10,806 nucleotides of DNA from Baffinella frigidus (Eukaryota; Cryptophyceae; Cryptomonadales; Baffinellaceae): contig MU646938.1 in the NCBI GenBank assembly GCA_026770585.1, positions 227,317-238,122 of the forward strand, read 5' to 3'. The translations under genes and the position numbers were made by a program. Below are positions 6,970 to 10,806 of this stretch, in pieces. The first letter of the stretch is position 1. Every line of letters starts with the position of its first letter. The notes below the pieces were generated by a model, which saw only the letters and a list, made by a program, of their open reading frames with translations, was not told the origin of the DNA and searched no databases.

Positions 6970-7566
6970 AATCCGGGCGCAACCCCCCCCCCACGCCCTC
7001 ACAGCGCAGAAGCGCTCCTGCAGCTCTCCCGAAAACCCGGGCTGCGCACCTTGGTGTCAAACGCCCACGCAGCTGAAAGTTGCCACGCGCACCCGCACGC
7101 ATATATCCAGCGCAGAATCGGCAACGCGCTCTGCTTCCCACCCCCTTCAGCGCCGCCAGCCAGCCGCAGCCCTCTCAGCTCTCTAACGGCAAAAAGTGCA
7201 GACCTGCGGGTTCCGCCCCAAGGCACCGCCCCCCGTCCAATCTAGAGCAAGGATCACAGCTGAACGGGGTCAGTCTCGCGATCCACGCTGCTTCCCCACA
7301 AAGAAATCGGCCCCGCACAGCCCTTCCGGTGAATTTCCCACCTGCAGCCGGTGGGGTGAAAAGTGAGGCTGGGACCAGGTCACCAGGACCCCGCTGCGGC
7401 GCCACCGGGCCGGGTTAGGTGCTCGAGGGCCCCCCAGGGGTTGGTCCCAGCGGGTCTGGAAGGTCAGGCGGTGCAACACAGCGCCGCGCCGCTCCCACGG
7501 GGCCCAACTGACGTTTTCCCCTTGCTATGTTTGAAGTGGTCAAAACCACCCCCTTTTTAGCTTGGG
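6970..7566 (-). repeat. Right terminal arm of the 2.9-kb element
   Basis: Inverted copy of 4687-5260. It is strongest at 6979-7388 and in the last 54 bases. A C-run at about 6980-6989 differs in length from the G-run in the left arm, which fits independent slippage since the arms separated. Confidence 0.8.
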
Positions 7567-8118
7567 TATTCTAATGAAAATCGGCGTGAAAAGTTGAAAG
7601 TTGACTTTTGACGAGGCTCGGGCGCCGCCGGCTGGTCAGTTGCAACTTGCGTGTGGCGCAAGGCAGCGGCACACTCTGCTCACCACCACCTCCTCTTCCC
7701 CAGCGCATCTCACCGCTCAGCCAGCAGGCACGCCCCCCCCCACCATCCACCCCCGTCTCCGCCCGCTCCTTTTCCCTTCCCCCCCTACACGCTGACCAGC
7801 TTCCGAGACTGCGGCGCTCGCAGCACACAGGCGGAGGGCGCAAACAAACCTTCTCACCCGGCGACTCGAGCGGCCCATGCCCACATCCGGCGGGCGCGGG
7901 AAGCGATTCTCGATGTCGCGTGGCTTTTTTGTGGGGTTCGAGACACAGAACGCTCCGAAGAAAAAGCCTGTTGCGAGGCAGGGATAATCACTCCCCTGCC
8001 CGCCCTGCTCGCATCGACACCTATGTGTGAGGGCGTGTGCCTTTCCCCCACCTCCGCCAATCACGAAACGCGTTTCCCCTCTCAACGCCTTCCGCCCCAG
8101 CTTCACAAATCGCCAAAT
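7567..8118 (+). promoter_or_regulatory. C-rich upstream region of the dioxygenase gene
   Basis: This stretch has no recognisable exon. It is rich in C on the plus strand (C-runs near 7730-7740 and 7785), ending in more balanced sequence. Because the dioxygenase start is at 8387, it is the likely distal promoter; no TATA box or other core element can be assigned. The part 7906-8012 is a repeat shared with 9393-9456: CTCGATGTC and AAGCCTGTTGCGAGGCAGGG are common to both, with about 45 extra bases between them here. Long open frames here are Pro/Arg/Ser-rich and overlap in several frames. Confidence 0.35.
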
Positions 8119-8287
8119 TAATAGGGTAACTACTGACCAAAAATGGGGTAGTTAGGCCTACGGGATTGCCTCGGACTTCCTACCGTAGGCCGAGACTTTT
8201 TGGTCCTGGGATCCCTCGGCCTACGGTAGGAGGTCCTAGGCAATGCCGCATGCCTAACTACCCCATTTCCAGGCCGTTAGCCTATGA
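8119..8287. mobile_element. Family B MITE, copy 2, with 4-bp target duplication
   Basis: The ends TAATAGGGTAAC and, on the other strand, TCATAGGCTAAC flank 54-bp hairpin arms (8141-8194 and 8215-8268, six mismatches) around a 20-nt loop. AAAT lies immediately outside both ends (8115-8118 and 8288-8291), a 4-bp target-site duplication. The copy at 3856-4028 is homologous. It sits 99 bases upstream of the dioxygenase start codon, probably in the promoter or 5' leader, where its hairpin could affect expression. Non-autonomous. Confidence 0.85.
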
Positions 8288-8386
8288 AAATGGCCAACCC
8301 AGCGTCCCTGTAAACTTAAGAAAGAAAAATCAACTTACGGCTGATAGGCTCAACGTCTCTTAACAAATACATCATATGTTGGCAGA

Positions 8387-10727
8387 ATGTCGAAGCGCGT
8401 GAAGAAGGCGGCGCCGAACATGCCGGTTCTCTTCATCGCGCACGGTAACCTTATCTCAGAAAAGGAGTTCTAAAACTCGTTTTCTTAAGTCAATCCCCCT
8501 TCAAATATGTCAACTTATGCGTAGAGAAAATAATAAGTTGACACATTTGAAGGGGACTTGACTTAAGAAAACGAGTTTTAGAACTCGTTTTTGAGATAAA
8601 ACCCTCCCACGACCGAACCTGCGAACGAAGCCTAGCTCTGCACGCGAGAATGCTGGAGGGTCCTATTTATATGGGGGGTTGTAAATATTTGTACCAGGAT
8701 AACGTAACCAACCTCGTGACTGTGCTGATTTCGCAGCGTTACGTGACCAACCCTTCTTTCTTCTTTATTACTCTCGATACAGGTCCTAGAAAGGCCCTTT
8801 AGCCTTGAGTTGAGTGATACAATGTCTACGTGACCAACCTCACGAAAGTTACTACACAACTGCCCACTTGTAAAAGCCAACCGTTTTGAATAGGCCCCTC
8901 TAGCGTTCGCGTGTGGCTGCCTCGGTTAATAATCTAGGCTCCTCATTACATGCATCAGATGCTCTTGGCACTGGATTGTTTGTACGGAGACCTGATCTAA
9001 AAAAAAAATGTGGAGCCCTGATTAAATAAGGCAGCCACACGAGGCTATCGATGCGAACAGATTCATAAGTTAATTATTGGATTATTGCCCAGGAAACACG
9101 CCAAAAGTCAGCATTTGATCACGTTTCCGTACGGACATCCGTACGGAAACGTGATCATTTCCCCGCAATTTTTAAAATGTCCTTTTATTCTGTTCGCATG
9201 GATAGCCTCGTGTGGGGAGCTAGGAAGCCACTGGTACCTGGTACACCCATGAAGCCCTGGCTGCGCACCAGCCCTGCGAGGCGGCCCAAATCGACGATGG
9301 TTTGGAGCCATTTCCTCAGGTGGCACATACGTTTTCGAAGATGCCGTCCGAGGAATTGGCGCATGCTCCAGCCTCGATTTGGTCCGCCTTCTCGATGTCT
9401 CATAGCAAGCCTGTTGCGAGGCAGGGAGATTTACCCCCCTGTCCGCCCTCTAGCTCTGCCTTACCACTCGAGGCTGGAAATGTGGCTATTTTAAAACGGG
9501 CGTTCTTTTACAAGTGAAAGGGAGGAAAGAGGTGTGTAGTAATTTTCACATAAACAGGGGCGTTTGGTCATGTACCTGCGGAATATCCCGCAGGTACGTG
9601 ACCAAGCCTGCCCGTGACTGGTACTAAATTTAACAACCCCATATTTAAAATGCTCCATCTTCCAGCCTCGAGTGGTAGTCGGGTTCGCGGGTTGCTCTAA
9701 AGTTGGCATGCTCTTAAGTTGTCATGCTTCTTAAGTTGGCATGCTGGGTGTGTGGTACAAATCCGTCAACTTTGGGGCGGGAAATAACCTGGTCTCACCA
9801 AATTGGTGAGACCAGTACACTAGGGTGGAGGGTTCCTCAACCCTAAACCCTAATCCCTAAACCCTAAACCCTGAAACCCTGAAACCCAAACCCTAAACCA
9901 TGAACCAGGGAGAGGCTCTGCAATCTCAAAGGGAAACGGCTTCAATTTAAAGCCATTGGGTTCAATAAAAATTACTACACGAATGCTTTTATATTACTAG
10001 TAAAACTCATTGTGTGTGGTTAATTTTATTGCCAGAAAGTTTTAAATTGAAACCGTTTCCCTATGAAATCCGCACCCTAAACCCTCCAGACCCCCAAAAC
10101 CAGGGAGAGAAGAAGGTCCATTTTGCAAGAAGAAGGTCCATTTGTATACGTGAAACATACGTGATAACAGATATGGTGGTGTTGTATACAACACCCCTCT
10201 ATCCCCCTCTCTCTCTCTCTCTCTCTTTCTTTTTCTCTCTCCCCCCCTCTCCCTCCCCTCCCTCTCCCTACCCCCACCCCCCCTCCGCCAGCCTGCCGAT
10301 GGGGCCCTCTAAAATGGGGCTCCCCAGGGAGAGGCTCGATGCCTCTTCTCGGGTAGCAGGATAACTATTTGGAGCGTTTCCTGAACCCTAAACTCTAAAC
10401 CCCGAACGCCGAAACTCTGAACACTACACCCTGAGCCCAACCCCAAAACCTTAGCCCTAACCCCTGGCCCATAAACACTAGATACGAAACACTAACCACT
10501 AACCACTAATCACTAAACACTTGCCACTAAACACTAAACACTCAACACTCGTCCATATACGGCACTCAACACTCGTCCATATACGGCACTCAACACTCGT
10601 CCATATACGACAGGGGGGGGTCCCATGCCCCTTCTCGGACAGCAGGACAACTACTTGGAGCACTTCCGATCCATCCCCTCCCTCCTCCCCTCCGCGCCGA
10701 CCGCCGTCCTGTGCATCTCAGCCCACT
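8387..10727 (+). CDS. LigB/DODA-like class III extradiol dioxygenase, 5' part (exons 8387-8444 and 10614-10727)
   Basis: Seen: exon 1 begins at ATG 8387 and encodes an N-terminus ending NMPVLFIAHG, its last codon split after G by GTAACC. Exon 2 follows CAG and completes the codon, giving GGGPMPLLGQQDNYLEHF, then PSLLPSAPTAVLCISAH, and ends on T before GTAAGC, so a next exon starting GG would make Trp. Known: class III extradiol ring-cleavage dioxygenases of the LigB/DODA-like family start with a short beta strand and an HG motif, then a GPLPLL-type loop, then a strand ending in SAHW; the two histidines (here residues 19 and 57) are metal ligands. Inferred: a soluble, probably cytosolic enzyme opening a catechol-type ring; substrate unknown. 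The upstream in-frame stop is at 8345; Met12 (8420) is an alternative start. The C-terminal domain lies beyond the window. Confidence 0.82.
8451..8599. mobile_element. MITE with 66-bp arms inserted six bases into intron 1
   Basis: Left arm 8451-8517 and right arm about 8534-8599 pair almost completely (TTATCTCA ends, then TAAAACTCGTTTTCTTAAGT, then CAACTTAT), with four mismatches and one 1-bp gap, around a short loop. AACC flanks both ends (8447-8450 and 8600-8603), a 4-bp target duplication. The left AACC is intron positions +3 to +6, so the duplication preserved GTAACC. Sub-terminal palindromes (CGAGTT-TTAG-AACTCG) lie inside each arm. In pre-mRNA the hairpin would begin at intron position +7. 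Confidence 0.88.
8604..8909. other. Intronic stretch with three CGTRACCAACC motifs
   Basis: CGTAACCAACC (8703-8713), CGTGACCAACC (8742-8752) and CGTGACCAACC (8829-8839) recur in the same orientation. A related CGTGACCAAGC forms one arm of the hairpin at 9564-9605. No exon is recognisable here. Confidence 0.45.
8910..9041. mobile_element. Foldback with CGTGTGGCTGCCT ends
   Basis: CGTGTGGCTGCCT at 8910 is mirrored by AGGCAGCCACACG ending at 9041. Pairing continues imperfectly inward through TTAAT and GGCTCC. The loop side holds an A-run (about 9000-9008). Its right end overlaps the left arm of the next foldback, so the two are chained. Confidence 0.6.
9035..9215. mobile_element. Foldback with 27-bp terminal arms
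   Basis: The arms 9035-9061 (CCACACGAGGCTATCGATGC, then GAACAGA) and 9189-9215 pair with a single mismatch. A perfect 20-bp hairpin sits in the middle (9116-9157). It shares the CACACGAGG side with the foldback at 8910-9041. No target duplication is evident. Confidence 0.75.
9116..9157. repeat. Perfect 20-bp hairpin with a 2-nt loop
   Basis: TGATCACGTTTCCGTACGGA, CA, then its exact reverse complement. It contains two CCGTACGG palindromes and is the most perfect hairpin for its length in the window. Confidence 0.92.
9224..9517 (+). other. Open reading stretch, possibly a captured coding fragment
   Basis: The frame is open from 9224 to the TGA ending at 9517. Its first part reads in protein-like fashion (AAHQPCEAAQIDDGLEPF, FSKMPSEELAHAP, SIWSAFSMSHSK). 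The end runs through a repeat shared with 7906-8012 and into the foldback at 9462, so the 3' part is not coding. I recognise no family, and a chance open frame is as likely. Confidence 0.15.
9393..9456. repeat. Second copy of the 7906-8012 repeat
   Basis: TCTCGATGTC, AAGCCTGTTGCGAGGCAGGG and CCCCTGTCCGCCCT match 7906-8012, where about 45 more bases lie between the first two blocks. GGCAGGG and CCCTGYC can pair in both copies. Confidence 0.75.
9462..9677. mobile_element. Foldback with TACCACTCGAGGCTGGAA ends
   Basis: TACCACTCGAGGCTGGAA (9462-9479) is mirrored at 9660-9677. Pairing continues imperfectly inward through ATTTTAAA. In the centre, TTGGTCATGTACCTGCGG (9564-9581) and CCGCAGGTACGTGACCAA (9588-9605) form an 18-bp stem with one mismatch and a 6-nt loop. 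Confidence 0.75.
9695..9815 (-). mobile_element. Family A element, partial, with its own minisatellite
   Basis: TGTGGTACAAATCCGTCAAC, TTTGGGGCGGGAAA and a TCTCACCAAATTGGTGAGAC hairpin follow the order seen in 162-378. The hairpin is perfect here: 13-bp arms around a single A (9789-9815). In place of the 20-bp repeat it has three units of CTCTTAAGTTGKCATG type (9695-9743). The canonical TAGCTCTGCCTCA termini are missing, so this copy is truncated or replaced at both ends. Confidence 0.65.
9839..9899. repeat. Telomere-like CCCTAAA array
   Basis: About eight C-strand heptamers with CCCTGAAA and CCCTAAT variants. It follows the family A fragment directly and precedes a CCAGGGAGAGGCTC motif. Confidence 0.9.
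9926..10066. mobile_element. MITE with TCAWAGGGAAACGG ends and 4-bp target duplication
   Basis: TCAAAGGGAAACGGCTTCAA at the left and, on the other strand, TCATAGGGAAACGGTTTCAA at the right are terminal inverted repeats, continuing through TTTAAA. AATC lies outside each end (9922-9925 and 10067-10070). The first bases match the family B end TCATAGGGAAAC, so the two may share a transposase. AT-rich interior, non-autonomous. Confidence 0.88.
10108..10143. repeat. 20-bp-period duplication
   Basis: AGAAGAAGGTCCATTT occurs exactly at 10108-10123 and 10128-10143. Confidence 0.85.
10202..10269. repeat. Uninterrupted 68-base pyrimidine tract
   Basis: A (CT)n microsatellite grades into C-rich and T-rich runs with no purine for 68 bases; C-rich sequence continues to about 10285. 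Mirror-symmetric homopyrimidine DNA of this kind can adopt triplex (H-DNA) structure. It lies 60-120 bases upstream of the exon 2 pseudo-copy and could have been that copy's pyrimidine tract. Confidence 0.85.
10328..10380 (+). pseudogene. Decayed, truncated duplicate of dioxygenase exon 2
   Basis: Bases 10339-10380 match the true exon (10625-10666) at 35 of 42 positions, and all seven differences are transitions. The translation keeps MPLLG and QDNYLE, but the first Gln codon of the QQ pair is TAG, and His becomes Arg. An AG acceptor (10326-10327) lies 11 bases before the ATG, exactly as in the functional exon. After TTC the homology stops and telomere-like repeats begin, so the second half and the donor are missing. 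It cannot be spliced as a complete exon. Confidence 0.85.
10383..10538. repeat. Telomere-like array drifting to CACTAAC/CACTAAA heptamers
   Basis: It starts as CCCTAAACTCTAAACCCC, becomes strongly degenerate, and from about 10485 settles into seven-base units CACTAAC, CACTAAT, CACTAAA. The heptamer period is retained while the sequence has changed, and the CACTAAC units resemble intron branch-point sequences. Confidence 0.8.
10539..10610. repeat. 24-bp minisatellite abutting the exon 2 splice acceptor
   Basis: Three units start CACTCAACACTCGTCCATAT, at 10539, 10563 and 10587. The first two end ACGG and the third ends ACGA, followed by CAG and exon 2. The unit begins with the CACTCAA variant of the preceding heptamers, so it probably arose from them. 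Confidence 0.9.
10614..10727 (+). CDS. Exon 2 of the LigB/DODA-like dioxygenase
   Basis: The exon is 114 bases, phase 1 in and phase 1 out. It encodes the rest of the HGGGPMPLLG loop, a helix (QQDNYLEHFRSIPSLL) and the beta strand AVLCISAH carrying the second metal-binding histidine. It is clearly GC-rich and C/G-ending in codon use, matching exon 1 and unlike the intron. The donor GTAAGC fits the consensus and splits a Trp codon expected from the family's SAHW motif. Confidence 0.85.
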
Positions 10728-10806
10728 GTAAGCAAACCCCAAACCCTAAACCCCAAGTCCCTGAGAGAACCCCCCCCAAAACGATGCACCCCGGAAAAAA
10801 ACTGGC
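10728..10806 (+). other. Start of intron 2
   Basis: It begins GTAAGC and soon runs into CCCCAAACCCTAAACCCC telomere-like units. It continues past the window edge. Confidence 0.7.

Larger units (their letters stand above)
4687..7566. mobile_element. 2.9-kb element with about 0.6-kb terminal inverted repeats
   Basis: The ends are the same sequence inverted: CCCAGGCTAAAAAGGGGGTG at 4687 and the complement of CACCCCCTTTTTAGCTTGGG ending at 7566, continuing through TTGACCACTTCAAACATAGC. After a diverged stretch, the arms match strongly again (about 4871-5252 against 6979-7388), for example TTGGGGCGGAACCCGCAGGT and GCAACTTTCAGCTGCGTGGG. By eye this block is roughly 85% identical. The spacer has no transposase. 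Long terminal inverted repeats recall Mutator-like or foldback elements, but no flanking target duplication is visible, so the class is open. The long GC-rich open frames here occur in several frames at once and are Pro/Arg/Ala-rich noise. Confidence 0.75.
8445..10613 (+). other. Intron 1 of the dioxygenase gene (2169 bp)
   Basis: The donor is G|GTAACC and the acceptor TACGACAG|G; phase 1 on both sides keeps the reading frame. The intron holds at least six foldback or MITE-like insertions, telomere-like arrays, a homopyrimidine tract, a pseudo-copy of exon 2 and a 24-bp minisatellite. The acceptor lacks a pyrimidine tract. CACTAAC heptamers near 10488-10505 resemble branch points, and a CTCAAC at about 10589 lies a usual distance upstream. 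Confidence 0.75.

Noticed and set aside
7930-7950. GGTTCGAGAC as a tRNA T-arm
   Set aside because: No acceptor, D-arm or anticodon stem can be built around it.
7571-8121. Overlapping open frames on both strands (up to 156 aa)
   Set aside because: At least five frames are open at once across C-rich DNA, and the translations are low in complexity. No domain is recognisable.
10014-10364. 116-aa plus-strand open frame
   Set aside because: It runs through a MITE end, the pyrimidine tract (Ser/Leu/Pro repeats) and the exon 2 pseudo-copy in another frame.
10328-10380. Pseudo-copy as a regulated poison exon
   Set aside because: It has a plausible acceptor and an in-frame TAG, but no GT donor follows before the telomere-like repeats, so it could not be included as an internal exon in the normal way.

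Overview
This window looks like nuclear DNA from an intron-rich eukaryote, most likely a green-lineage alga or a protist with plant-type telomeres. The reasons are degenerate TTTAGGG/CCCTAAA heptamer arrays in both orientations, GT-AG splice sites, dense short foldback (MITE-like) elements, GC-rich exons and no bacterial-style gene packing. The exact organism cannot be fixed from the sequence; a repeat-rich prasinophyte is my best but weak guess.

Only one real protein gene can be supported, and the ORF-level view hides it because its exons are short. Exon 1 (8387-8444) encodes an N-terminus ending in PVLFIAHG. Exon 2 (10614-10727) continues in the same phase with GGPMPLLG and ends in SAH plus the first base of a Trp codon, followed by GTAAGC. 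Together they read as the start of a class III extradiol dioxygenase of the LigB/DODA (4,5-DOPA dioxygenase-like) family. The first intron is 2169 bp, and the gene runs off the right edge.

Layout. Bases 1-700 hold a degenerate telomere-like array, tandem repeats and an inverted copy of a dispersed foldback family (family A) carrying a 20-bp minisatellite. Bases 700-1760 are a multi-armed inverted-repeat complex with telomere-like arrays in its arms. Bases 1761-3480 hold a second family A copy, perfect palindromes, an exact 42-bp direct repeat and another foldback. A TTTAGGG array occupies 3497-3723, followed by a family B foldback (3856-4028), a possible captured coding fragment and another MITE (4429-4612). 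Bases 4687-7566 form a 2.9-kb structure with roughly 0.6-kb inverted terminal arms and no recognisable transposase; it contains two back-to-back family A copies and a small hairpin. Bases 7567-8386 are the C-rich upstream region of the dioxygenase gene, including a family B MITE with a 4-bp target duplication. Bases 8445-10613 are intron 1, which holds a MITE inserted at intron position +7, several nested foldbacks, a MITE with a 4-bp target duplication, a homopyrimidine tract, and a decayed partial duplicate of exon 2 that breaks off into telomere-like repeats. The real 3' splice site follows a 24-bp minisatellite.

The main story is a host gene whose promoter and first intron have been colonised by small DNA transposon derivatives and telomere-like repeats, one of them abutting the splice donor, plus an exon 2 pseudo-copy within the same intron.
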